Shown here: positions 51,401 to 59,759 of the stretch, piece by piece
Layout of the letters: each line of letters starts with the position of its first letter
Position numbering within the stretch: the stretch's first letter is position 1
Assembly: GCA_900317305.1 (NCBI GenBank)
Contig: ONGG01000002.1
Span: 142,773 to 206,772, forward strand
Direction: 5' to 3'
Length of the DNA stretch: 64,000 bases
Source of the DNA: an uncultured Prevotellaceae bacterium
GTDB lineage: Bacteria > Bacteroidota > Bacteroidia > Bacteroidales > Bacteroidaceae
Notes under the pieces: generated by a model
The model's database searches: none
Seen by the model: the letters and a program-made list of their open reading frames with translations, nothing else
What the model was told of the DNA's origin: nothing
Made by a program: the position numbers and the translations under genes

Positions 51401-51658
51401 GCCTACAACGACGGTACACAGTATCTCTTCGACGGTTCCTATTTCCGACTGAAGAACGTGGAAATCGCATACACTTGGACGAAGGGCTGGATCAAGAATA
51501 TTGGTTTCTCAAGCCTGAAGATCTATCTGAACGCGAACAACCTCTTCCTGATCACAAAGATGCCTGACGACCGTGAGAGTAACTACGGATGGAGTGGTGG
51601 CGGTGGCGCTTACCCGACTGTCAGACGTTATAACTTCGGATTCAAGCTTTACCTTTAA
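48458..51658 (+). CDS. SusC-type TonB-dependent receptor 1 of the xylan-type locus (XusA position)
   Basis: Outer membrane transporter of 1066 residues. Long basic N-terminus and signal peptide ending ATLHAQ, carboxypeptidase-regulatory-like domain (VKGKVTDTAAEPLIGASVIV, GTVTDIDGNFHLTV), TonB-box-like EEVVVVGYGQQ, plug with VSVLKDASATAVYGVEGANG, and barrel ending YPTVRRYNFGFKLYL. First gene of the operon. The order SusC-SusD-SusC-SusD-DUF1735-GH10 equals the xus locus described in Prevotella bryantii and Bacteroides, so xylo-oligosaccharides are the probable cargo. The assignment rests on synteny. The SusD gene follows after 14 bp. Confidence 0.92.
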   Translation: MNQNLSKSKNLKQLIRQTIPAILMLFAFSATLHAQNGVAVKGKVTDTAAEPLIGASVIVKGQPSLGTVTDIDGNFHLTVPSEQSVLVISYVGMTTKEIKVNRQRDFKVTLDEDTQLEEVVVVGYGQQKKASVVGAITQTTGEVLERAAGIGSVSAALTGNLPGIATIASTGQPGEEDPRIYIRGAAAWNQDAQPLILVDGVKREIKSVDVTSVATVSVLKDASATAVYGVEGANGVILITTKRGQEGKARIDVGFNATLKAVSKLPRKYDSYDGYMFRNQAIEHELALGGAASWAYYRPQTFINNFRNQDYTVVPNYDANGNYLGDYSQAERYPNVDWQEEMFKDFTLSYNTNLNLSGGTKFVKYFVAFDYQNEGDMTKIWDNHQGYEGGYTYNRLNVRSNLDFQITKTTQFRVNLAGSNAQQKTPHYYYGNSGEFFQQQKWAGAYGMPPNLFPVQFSDGSWGYYPLVSNIENSPRSVATSGYELSTITRVFTDFSLEQNLDFITKGLIARGTISWDNQFNEGSRGISDLHTVKNAYMLPEDGQILYENTIDPTTGFDFYESRDWTTESGRVSYTSRATEMSLQLFWARQFGVHNISLMGNWKRRISAGNADLENRREDWVFRTTYDLMGKYFAEFNGAYNGSQKFSPDNRFAFFCSGAAGWMLSEEKFMKWFKEKRIIDMFKIRGSIGEIGDDNAGERWAYMTRWEVAGPFAMNLDHSNSIFTGYKEAGIASPDLRWATVLKKNIGFDYAFLGGMFAGSFDWFRDDRYDIFISGGDRSVPSFYGAAKTPDINKGRIKNTGFEFEVRFNKVLKNGMRFWTNANYTYAHNVIKLKDDPALIPAYRKAQGYSQGQYSSFIDNGFIGTYDELYSTPERQTNDSQVLIGDHYIVDFNGDGVVDETNDQAPYGYTGNPEHTYNATIGWEWKGFSMFAQLYGVTGVTRDVGLPSFNNKLLTVYDNGTWWNPVDGTGKVVVPRFTTQVAYNDGTQYLFDGSYFRLKNVEIAYTWTKGWIKNIGFSSLKIYLNANNLFLITKMPDDRESNYGWSGGGGAYPTVRRYNFGFKLYL

Positions 51659-51672
51659 TAGCGTATACGATT

Positions 51673-53682
51673 ATGAAATATTATAATAACATAAAAACCC
51701 TTTTGTGTGCTTCCCTGCTCTTGGTGGCTGGCGCAGCTTCCTTCACGTCTTGCACCGACTGGCTCGACAAAGACCCCGAGGCCATCATCGCAGAGGATGA
51801 GGCATTCAAGAACTACCGCAACTTCCAGGGCTATATCGAGGAAATCTATAGCCTGGTTCCCGATAAGGAGAAGGTCAACTATTGTACCGCGTGGAATTTT
51901 GGCGACGACGCCGTCCACAACCCCGAGGGTTATGCGCACATGGACCATCAGGTGGACCTGGGCAACTACCGCAACTGGTGGACCAACAGCCAGTGCTGGC
52001 TGAATGGCGACAGAAGTTCGCTCTGGAGAAACTCTTGGTACAGCATCCGTAAGTGCAATATGGGTATCGCAAACATCAAGTCGCTCATCGGAACCGACGA
52101 GGAGCGCGACCTGTTGCTCGGACAGATGTATTTCTTCCGTGCATGGTGGCATTTCGAGCTGATGTGCTACTTCGGTGGCCTGCCTTATATCGACGAGGCT
52201 TTTGACGCAACAAATATTCCTGAACTTCCACGCCTTTCCTTCCAGGAATGTGCAGACCGCTGCGCAGAGGATTTCGAGAGGGCATACGATCTCCTTCCCT
52301 TGGATTGGGATGAGACGCTTGCAGGTATGCAGACTTTCCAAATGAACCAATTGCGTATTAACAAGTTCATGGCCCTCTGCTACCTGGGCAAATGCTATCT
52401 TTGGGCAGGCTCTCCGCTCATGAAGGAGTTCGAGAAGACCAAGAATGGTGGTGTGGCCCAGCTCTTAGGCGCCAGCTCCAATGGCAAGACCTATGATTAT
52501 GACGTGGAATACTGCCGCAAGGCTGCCGAGGCCCTCGGCAAAGCCTTGGATTTGGTGGCTAAGGGACAGGTGTCGTACAAGCTTGCCGAATACAAGTATT
52601 CCAACATCTACGATCATGTACGTGACGAGAAAGCCGAGACCTGCTACGCCGACATCTTCTGGACTGAGAAGCAGAACTGGAAAACGCCTGGCACTTGCGA
52701 GGCCATCTTCCGTGGTGCCAACTCCGGTGCCAACACCGCCAACTGGAACTGCGCTAAGATTTTTGGTCCTAAGGTTGCCGGTCTTGTCGACCACGACAAC
52801 ATCATTCACCACCCCACGGCCAACCTCATCGACCAGTACGGAATGGCTAACGGACAGCCCATCTATCTCGTACAGAATGGTGAGTATGTGCTCAATCCCC
52901 TTTCTGGCTGGGATCCCGAGCATCCATACAAGAACCGCGACCCGCGATTCTATCACGATATAGTGTTCGATGGCTTCCACTATGTGCTCAGCACCGATGG
53001 TCTGACTCCTGCCCAGAAGCCGCTTGAGTATTGCAGCCTTTATACAGGTGGTGCCATGCGCGAGATCGACCATGGCAGCAGCACGGGTTATTTCATCCAG
53101 AAACTGGTGCCTCACCAGAATAACGAGGGCGACAGATGGTATGACTGGGAACACGCTTTCGAATGCTATCTCCCCTATATGCGTTTGGCCGACATCTACC
53201 TGATGTATGCTGAGGCAAGGGCTGCTATGGCTTCGGGTGTTTCCGAGATTAACGAAAGACCTACATATTGCCCGACACTTTCGGCCGTCGATGCCATCAA
53301 CGCACTCCGCGACCGCGTCAATTCATCCGATTATCCGATGGAGCATGTGCCCGCCAACCTCCGCGACACCCGTGAGCACTTCATCGATGAGGTTCGCCGC
53401 GAGCGTGCTGTGGAACTCTCCTTCGAAGGTTTCCGTTGGTGCGACCTGCAGCGTTGGCTGCTCCTCACAGAGCCTCCTTACACGATGAAATACTCTCATG
53501 AGTTCGAGCGTTTGGAAACTGACGACTGGTTCAAGACCCACGATCCGAAAGACGCCAAGGTTGGTAACTTCCGCAAACAAGAGCTGATCACCCGTCGTTT
53601 GGAATCAAAGCACTACTGGTTCCCGCTTCCCGACAAAGATATTTATCTTTACGAGGGATTCAAACAGAATCCGGGATGGTAA
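51673..53682 (+). CDS. SusD-family lipoprotein 1 of the xylan-type locus (XusB position)
   Basis: Outer membrane lipoprotein of 669 residues, lid partner of the preceding SusC. Lipobox FTSC near residue 26, then SusD hallmarks: YFFRAWWHFELMCYFGGLPY, LPYMRLADIYLMYAEARAAM, RRERAVELSFEGFRWCDLQR and the C-terminal KDIYLYEGFKQNPGW. It is about 100 residues longer than the starch-locus SusD, as usual for xylan-type SusD proteins. It is followed after 52 bp by a second SusC gene. Confidence 0.92.
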   Translation: MKYYNNIKTLLCASLLLVAGAASFTSCTDWLDKDPEAIIAEDEAFKNYRNFQGYIEEIYSLVPDKEKVNYCTAWNFGDDAVHNPEGYAHMDHQVDLGNYRNWWTNSQCWLNGDRSSLWRNSWYSIRKCNMGIANIKSLIGTDEERDLLLGQMYFFRAWWHFELMCYFGGLPYIDEAFDATNIPELPRLSFQECADRCAEDFERAYDLLPLDWDETLAGMQTFQMNQLRINKFMALCYLGKCYLWAGSPLMKEFEKTKNGGVAQLLGASSNGKTYDYDVEYCRKAAEALGKALDLVAKGQVSYKLAEYKYSNIYDHVRDEKAETCYADIFWTEKQNWKTPGTCEAIFRGANSGANTANWNCAKIFGPKVAGLVDHDNIIHHPTANLIDQYGMANGQPIYLVQNGEYVLNPLSGWDPEHPYKNRDPRFYHDIVFDGFHYVLSTDGLTPAQKPLEYCSLYTGGAMREIDHGSSTGYFIQKLVPHQNNEGDRWYDWEHAFECYLPYMRLADIYLMYAEARAAMASGVSEINERPTYCPTLSAVDAINALRDRVNSSDYPMEHVPANLRDTREHFIDEVRRERAVELSFEGFRWCDLQRWLLLTEPPYTMKYSHEFERLETDDWFKTHDPKDAKVGNFRKQELITRRLESKHYWFPLPDKDIYLYEGFKQNPGW

Positions 53683-53734
53683 GACAGTGATTAATGATTA
53701 ACGACAAACGATTAATGATTAATAAGACATTTTT

Positions 53735-56665
53735 ATGAAAAGTATAAAAACAAACATATTTCTCTTTGCCATGTTGGCTGTTTCGCCACTGACGGTCAGC
53801 GCCCAGCTCGCTGACGAGGTCGAAGAGGCCCCCGATACCATCGTGGTGAAAAAGAAAGTCCATGTCGCTTTCCGCGACAAGGATCCCGACCATCTCCTCG
53901 GAGGCATTTCCTATGTCGACATGGAAGAGCTGCAGAAGAAGGACTATACGATGGGCAGCCTCGAAGATATGTATGCGCTTGTTGGCGGATGGGATGGCAA
54001 CCACCTTTGGGGTATGGACAACGACCGTCTCGACACCAACGACAACAGCAATCTTCCGCTCGTGATTATCGATGGCGTGAAGCGTCCGTCCAACAACGTG
54101 CTTCCTTCCGAAATCGAGCAGATTACCTTCCTTAAGGGCGCTCAGGCTGTGGTGCTCTATGGCGCCAAGGCTGCCAAGGGTGCCATCCTCATCACCACCA
54201 AGCGTGGCAAGGTCGACGGTCTGCAGATCGTGGCCAACGCCAACACGGGCTGGCATGTGGCTAAGGAATTTCCTGAGTATCTTGGCTCGGCAGAGTACAT
54301 GACCCTCTACAACGAGGCCCGTATCAACGACGGACTTGGCGTAAAGTACTTCCCGATGGACATCTACAACCATGCCTCTGGATTGAATCCTTACCGTTAT
54401 CCCAACGTCAACTACTATTCCGACGAGTATATCCGCAAGGTATACAACCGTTCAGAAGGTACGTTGGAGATTCAGGGTGGTGGCACACGTGCCCACTTCT
54501 ATACCAACATCAACTACTATCGCGCTGAGGATCTCCTCAACTTCGGCGTGGCAAAGGACAACTACACCGACCGCTTCAGTGTTCGTGGTAATGTAGACCT
54601 TTTGGTCAACAAGGTGATCAGTGGTTTTGCCAACGCAAGCGCCACATTCTACAATGCCAACAAGAACAAGGGCGATTTCTGGGGTGAGGCCGCTTCCATG
54701 CGTCCCAACTTCCCTGAGAATGCGGCACCGCTGATTTCTCTCGATATGGTCGACCCCAATGCCTCCAAGGCACTTGCCATCCTGGGCAAGTCGCTCAACC
54801 TCCTCGACGGGAAGTATTTCCCCGGTGGAACAAAGGCTACCCAGACCAATGCTATCGCCGACTGCTATTTCGGTGGAAGGACAACCGACGTCAGCCGTCA
54901 GTTCCAGTTCGATGCAGGTATCATCTACGACATGAACAAGTTCGTACGTGGATTGTCGTTCAAGACACAGTTCGCTATCGACTATGCGGCCAACTACAGC
55001 CTGTCATACGACAACAAGTACGCCGTGTTCATCCCCACCTGGAGTAACTACAACTCACAAGACATCATCGTAGCCCTTACCCAGCAGAACGATGAGATTC
55101 GCTCGGGACACATGGCCATGTCGAACTCCTCATATCGCCAGACTATCTCTTGGAACGGCTATTTCGACTACGACCACACCTTCGCCGGCAAGCACCATGT
55201 CACCGGTATGCTGCTCGCCAATATGTTCACCACGACACGCAGCGGACAATACCACCGCTATGCAAATGCCAACCTGGGCCTTCTGGCAGGCTACGACTAT
55301 ATGGACCGTTACTTTGCCGAGGTGGCTTTGGCAGGTGTGCATTCGGCACGTCTTCCTGAGGGCCATCGTGAGGCTATCTCACCTTCCTTCACCATCGGCT
55401 GGAACCTGGCAAAGGAGAAGTTCATGGAGGGAAGCTTCGTCGACGACCTGATGCTCAGCGCTTCTTACAGCGACCTCAACGAGGACATTGATGTATACAT
55501 GCACGACGACGACACTAACAGCGATAAGTACTTCTACATCTACCAGGCACAGTGGAAAAATACCGGTGGTGGTTTCTCTTGGAACGAAGGTTCTTCTACC
55601 AACCGCACCTACTCCACTGCAGGTAGCAACCCGGCCCTCGACTTCATCCACCGCAAGGAATTTTCAGTAAATCTGCGTGGCTCGTTCTTCAACAAACTCA
55701 TCACCGCCGACGTCACCTTCTTCAATACGGATATGGATGGCTTCATTACCCAGAAACCCACCATGTTCCCGTCTTATTTGCAGGGTGGTCTGTCGGGGAG
55801 TTCGTTCAAGCCGGCCATCAACAACAACATCCAGAACCGTAAGGGCATTGACTTCAGCATCAAGGCTCAGAAGCAGTTCGGACAGGTTTACGCCGCTCTT
55901 GGAGTCGTCGGTACCTATCTCAAGACAGAGTACACCAAGTATGATGAGATTAAGGAATACGACTACCAGCGTGCCGAGGGACGTCCTCTCGATGTCATCT
56001 GGGGTTACAAATGCCTGGGCTTCTACAATGTGGGCGACTTTGATTACAATTCCGAGACGGGCAAGTACACCTTGAGGAAAGACCTCCCGACCCCAGCGAT
56101 CGGTGGTACCATCCAGCCGGGTGACCTGAAGTACGAGGATGTGAACCAGGACGGAAGAATCGATGACAAAGACCAGGTGGAATTGGGCAAATGGGGTACA
56201 TACGGATCCCCGCTCACCCTGGGTGTGAACCTTACTCTCAAGTATAAGAATTTCACGCTCTTCGTGCTTGGCAACGGACAGTTCGGCGCCTATGGAATGA
56301 GGAACGGCAGTTACTACTATATGAGTGGTGAAGCCAAGTACTCGGTCAATGCACGGGGGCGTTGGACGCAAGAGATTGGCGATCAGGCCACCCATCCCCG
56401 TCTCACCACGCTGGGCTCTGCCAACGATGGAGCGAACTCCACCTTCTGGCTTTACAGCACCGACCGTTTCAACCTCCGCAAGGTGCAGCTCACCTACGAC
56501 TTCCCTCAGGAGATGTTCAAAGGAAAGGTTGTGAAGGCTCTCTCAATCTATTTGAATGGCAACGACCTCCTCACGATCTCTAAGCACAGAAAAATGATGG
56601 AGACAAGCGTTGGCTATGCACCACAGACTCGTTTCTATAATCTCGGTGTTAAGGTAACCCTCTAA
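53735..56665 (+). CDS. SusC-type receptor 2 lacking the regulatory-like domain (XusC position)
   Basis: Outer membrane transporter of 976 residues. After the signal peptide (ending LTVSAQ) it goes almost directly into a TonB-box/plug region (SYVDMEELQKKDYTMGSLED, ITFLKGAQAVVLYGAKAAKG) without the carboxypeptidase-regulatory-like domain present in the other SusC proteins of this window. The barrel ends TRFYNLGVKVTL. The plug reads VVLYGAKAAKGAILITTKRG, close to the usual AxAIYGSRGANGVI motif. Tandem SusCD pairs with a shorter second SusC are known from xus loci. The SusD partner starts 14 bp downstream. Confidence 0.9.
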   Translation: MKSIKTNIFLFAMLAVSPLTVSAQLADEVEEAPDTIVVKKKVHVAFRDKDPDHLLGGISYVDMEELQKKDYTMGSLEDMYALVGGWDGNHLWGMDNDRLDTNDNSNLPLVIIDGVKRPSNNVLPSEIEQITFLKGAQAVVLYGAKAAKGAILITTKRGKVDGLQIVANANTGWHVAKEFPEYLGSAEYMTLYNEARINDGLGVKYFPMDIYNHASGLNPYRYPNVNYYSDEYIRKVYNRSEGTLEIQGGGTRAHFYTNINYYRAEDLLNFGVAKDNYTDRFSVRGNVDLLVNKVISGFANASATFYNANKNKGDFWGEAASMRPNFPENAAPLISLDMVDPNASKALAILGKSLNLLDGKYFPGGTKATQTNAIADCYFGGRTTDVSRQFQFDAGIIYDMNKFVRGLSFKTQFAIDYAANYSLSYDNKYAVFIPTWSNYNSQDIIVALTQQNDEIRSGHMAMSNSSYRQTISWNGYFDYDHTFAGKHHVTGMLLANMFTTTRSGQYHRYANANLGLLAGYDYMDRYFAEVALAGVHSARLPEGHREAISPSFTIGWNLAKEKFMEGSFVDDLMLSASYSDLNEDIDVYMHDDDTNSDKYFYIYQAQWKNTGGGFSWNEGSSTNRTYSTAGSNPALDFIHRKEFSVNLRGSFFNKLITADVTFFNTDMDGFITQKPTMFPSYLQGGLSGSSFKPAINNNIQNRKGIDFSIKAQKQFGQVYAALGVVGTYLKTEYTKYDEIKEYDYQRAEGRPLDVIWGYKCLGFYNVGDFDYNSETGKYTLRKDLPTPAIGGTIQPGDLKYEDVNQDGRIDDKDQVELGKWGTYGSPLTLGVNLTLKYKNFTLFVLGNGQFGAYGMRNGSYYYMSGEAKYSVNARGRWTQEIGDQATHPRLTTLGSANDGANSTFWLYSTDRFNLRKVQLTYDFPQEMFKGKVVKALSIYLNGNDLLTISKHRKMMETSVGYAPQTRFYNLGVKVTL

Positions 56666-56679
56666 TAAAAGACAAGAAA

Positions 56680-58500
56680 ATGAAGACAAGACACATTATA
56701 TTGTATCTCATCGGTATCCTCGCATTCTGCTCTTGCAACGACATGTTCGAGCCGGCAGATGAAAACAACCGACAGACGGAAGACATGACCGACGAGTCGA
56801 GGTATGCACATGGTCTGCTGATGTATGCCTACGACCGTCTTCCTTATATCACCACCACTCAGACCGATATCGCTACGGATGATGCTGTCACCAACCAGCT
56901 CAACAGTGCCTACCGGAGTATGGCGATGGGTACATGGCAGGCAGAAGAGAACAACAATCCGATGTCGGTGTGGAACAATTGCAAGGATGGTATCCAGTAT
57001 ATCAACCTCTTCTTCTCTATCGTAGAGAAGGTGAAGTACGCACCGAGTGCCGTCTCAAAGCAGCAGATGTTCGTCGACCGCCTGAAAGGTGAGGCTTTCG
57101 GCCTGCGTGCGCTTCTCTATTACTATTTGCTGCAAGCACATAGTGGCTATGCCGCCGATGGCGTGCTCTACGGTGTTCCCTTGCTGGTCACACCTGAGGA
57201 TGGTAGTTCCAATTTCAATTTGGCACGTGCCACTTTCGCCGATTGCGTGAAGCAGTGCTTCGCCGACTGCGACAGTGCCATGTTCTACCTCCCCGTCGAC
57301 TATGTCGACATCGCCAACGCTGACGAAATCCCCGCAAAGTATAAGGCTCTTGGCGCCAATTATTCCAATTTCAACCTCGTGTTTGGCAACAAGGCCAATG
57401 GCCTGATGTCGGGCAAGGTGGCCGAGGCCATCAAGGCTCAGATCGCACTCCTCGCCGCAAGTCCCGCTTTCCGCGACCAGAGTGGCGTGACCTCTGCCGA
57501 GGCAGCAACGCTCTGCGCCAACGTGCTCAAGCGCATTGGTGGCTTGGAGGGATTCGACCCCACAGGCAACATCTGGTACAAGAACACCCAGAAGCTTGAT
57601 CCAAGTGCCTCTGAAATGCCCGAAATCCTCTGGCGTGAAGACCGCAGGAAGAATGCAGAGCAGGAGAGGGACCACTTCCCGCCAACACTCTATGGCAGTG
57701 GCCGCGTGAACCCCTCACAGAATTTCGTCGACGCCTTCCCCATGCGCAGCGGACGGCCCATCACCGATCCCAATTCTGGCTACGACCCAAGGAATCCTTA
57801 TGCCAACCGCGACCCACGCCTTTCCGACGACGTGATCTTCAACGGATCCACTTTCAGAAGAACTGTGATCATCACTGGTACATATCCTACCGACAATGAC
57901 GAGACCGATGACAACCTCAATAGCATCAGCACCTCTACGCGTACGGGTTATTACCTGAAGAAACTGCTCCGTGAGGATGTTAGTCCGCAGTCAAGTTCTC
58001 TCATCGAACAGTATCACATCTATCCTCGCATCCGCTATACGGAGATCTTCCTCGCCTATGCCGAGGCAGCCAACGATGCATGGGGACCCAAGGCCGACCC
58101 GACAGGCATTGGCTTCACGGCCTACGATGTGATCAAGGCCATCCGTGTGCGTGCTGGTCTTGCCACCAACGAGATTGGCCAGCCCCTCCCCGAAGGTGAT
58201 GTATATCTTGAGGAGTGTGCCACCGACCAGGCCAAGATGACCAACCTTATCCGCAACGAGCGCCGTATCGAACTATGCTTCGAGAACAAGCGCTTCTGGG
58301 ATATCCGTCGCTGGATGTTGCCACTCAATGAAACCGTCAGGGGTATGAGGATCGACCGCGACAAAGCTACCAGCGAGCTCACTTATACCGTCATTGATGT
58401 GGAGGAACGTGTATACGACAACTCTTACCAGTGCTACGGCCCCATTCCGAAGGGTGAAGTCCTCAAGTGGAGCAACCTCCAGCAAAACAAGGGTTGGTAA
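56680..58500 (+). CDS. SusD-family lipoprotein 2 of the xylan-type locus (XusD position)
   Basis: Outer membrane lipoprotein of 606 residues with lipobox FCSC (Cys 19). SusD features: RLKGEAFGLRALLYYYLLQA, YPRIRYTEIFLAYAEAANDA, RNERRIELCFENKRFWDIRR and the end KGEVLKWSNLQQNKGW. Partner of the preceding SusC. The DUF1735 gene starts 41 bp downstream. Confidence 0.92.
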   Translation: MKTRHIILYLIGILAFCSCNDMFEPADENNRQTEDMTDESRYAHGLLMYAYDRLPYITTTQTDIATDDAVTNQLNSAYRSMAMGTWQAEENNNPMSVWNNCKDGIQYINLFFSIVEKVKYAPSAVSKQQMFVDRLKGEAFGLRALLYYYLLQAHSGYAADGVLYGVPLLVTPEDGSSNFNLARATFADCVKQCFADCDSAMFYLPVDYVDIANADEIPAKYKALGANYSNFNLVFGNKANGLMSGKVAEAIKAQIALLAASPAFRDQSGVTSAEAATLCANVLKRIGGLEGFDPTGNIWYKNTQKLDPSASEMPEILWREDRRKNAEQERDHFPPTLYGSGRVNPSQNFVDAFPMRSGRPITDPNSGYDPRNPYANRDPRLSDDVIFNGSTFRRTVIITGTYPTDNDETDDNLNSISTSTRTGYYLKKLLREDVSPQSSSLIEQYHIYPRIRYTEIFLAYAEAANDAWGPKADPTGIGFTAYDVIKAIRVRAGLATNEIGQPLPEGDVYLEECATDQAKMTNLIRNERRIELCFENKRFWDIRRWMLPLNETVRGMRIDRDKATSELTYTVIDVEERVYDNSYQCYGPIPKGEVLKWSNLQQNKGW

Positions 58501-58541
58501 ATTTTTAGGTTGAAAGAAATCAATTGTAATCCATAAGAAAT

Positions 58542-59741
58542 ATGAAACTTACAAAATACATTTACGGAGTAGCCCTGGGAGCCCTTTCTCTCACTTGTGC
58601 TTCTTGCTATAATGCAGACCAAGAGTTCCCCGACTATGAAGGAGGTACGACAGCCTACTTTCCATATCAGTTCCCGGTACGTACGCTCGTACTTGGCAAC
58701 GATATCTACGACAACACGCTCGACAACGCACACAAGTGCCGTATCTGGTCGACGATGGGTGGTGCCTATGGTGGACGTAACGCCACGGTGCAGATAGCTG
58801 TCGACGAGTCGCTCTGCGACAACCTCTGGTTTGTTGATGCTGGTGGTAACGCATCCTCTCCGGTGCTTCCCATGCCAACGTCATACTATCAACTGGCATC
58901 CAATACCATTTCCTACAATGGTGAGCCCCGTGGCTATGTGGAGGTGCAGCTCACCGATGCGTTCTTCAACGATCCCAAAGCTGTGGAGAATACCTATGTC
59001 ATTCCATTGTTGATGAAGAGTGTTACGGGCATCGACCACATCCTCACCGGTACACCACGTGAAGGCCTCTCCCCGTCGCGCTCGAACATTGAGGATTGGG
59101 ATATTCTGGCCAAGGACTATGTGCTCTACTGTGTGAAGTATATGAACCCATGGCAGGGGAAATATATCCGCCGTGGTGTCGACAATGTCACAGAGAATGG
59201 TGTTACCTCGACCGTGGTGCGCAAGGATATGTCGATGGTTAATTCCGACCTTACGCATTACAAGGAGAATCCTGTGAACCAGAATGATGAGGTCTGTGGT
59301 ATCACCACAAAGAACATGTCGCAGGCCAACTTCAAGGTTTCTATGAATATTGGTAAGGATGCTTCGGGAGATGCCCGACCTTCTCAGAGTTGTAACCTCG
59401 TCCTCACATTTAATGGCAACAATTGCACCATAACAGGTGGTGATGAGGATGTTCCTGCTTCTGGCTCTGGCGAGTTTATCGTCAATGGAACGGAGAAACC
59501 TGAATACAAAGACTACCAGTGGGGAAGCATGAACGGAAAGCCTGTTCAGCGCGATATCCTTCGTTTGACATATAATGTGACCTTCAAGAAAGGTAGGGTC
59601 ATCGGTAAAAAGATGGTAGGAAAAAAAGAAGTTGACTGGATTCTTGAAAACGACATCCAGATATCGACCAACGACACCCTCGTTGTCCAGACCCGTGAGT
59701 CAAACAAGAAAGTATTCTTCTCACCCAAATACGTTAAATAA
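58542..59741 (+). CDS. DUF1735/DUF5627-type surface lipoprotein (XusE position)
   Basis: Lipoprotein of 399 residues with lipobox CASC (about Cys 22). The N-terminal half is a DUF1735-like domain (TAYFPYQFPVRTLVLGNDIY, ending VIPLLMKSVTGIDHIL). The C-terminal half (about 180-399) resembles DUF5627, a lipocalin-like beta domain (WQGKYIRRGVDNVTENGVTS, GNNCTITGGDEDVPASGSGE). Such proteins hold the SusE-like position after SusCD pairs and are thought to bind glycans at the surface. Direct binding here is not shown by sequence. The gap to the GH10-like gene is 18 bp. Confidence 0.85.
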   Translation: MKLTKYIYGVALGALSLTCASCYNADQEFPDYEGGTTAYFPYQFPVRTLVLGNDIYDNTLDNAHKCRIWSTMGGAYGGRNATVQIAVDESLCDNLWFVDAGGNASSPVLPMPTSYYQLASNTISYNGEPRGYVEVQLTDAFFNDPKAVENTYVIPLLMKSVTGIDHILTGTPREGLSPSRSNIEDWDILAKDYVLYCVKYMNPWQGKYIRRGVDNVTENGVTSTVVRKDMSMVNSDLTHYKENPVNQNDEVCGITTKNMSQANFKVSMNIGKDASGDARPSQSCNLVLTFNGNNCTITGGDEDVPASGSGEFIVNGTEKPEYKDYQWGSMNGKPVQRDILRLTYNVTFKKGRVIGKKMVGKKEVDWILENDIQISTNDTLVVQTRESNKKVFFSPKYVK

Positions 59742-59759
59742 TTATAGGAGGCTATGTGT

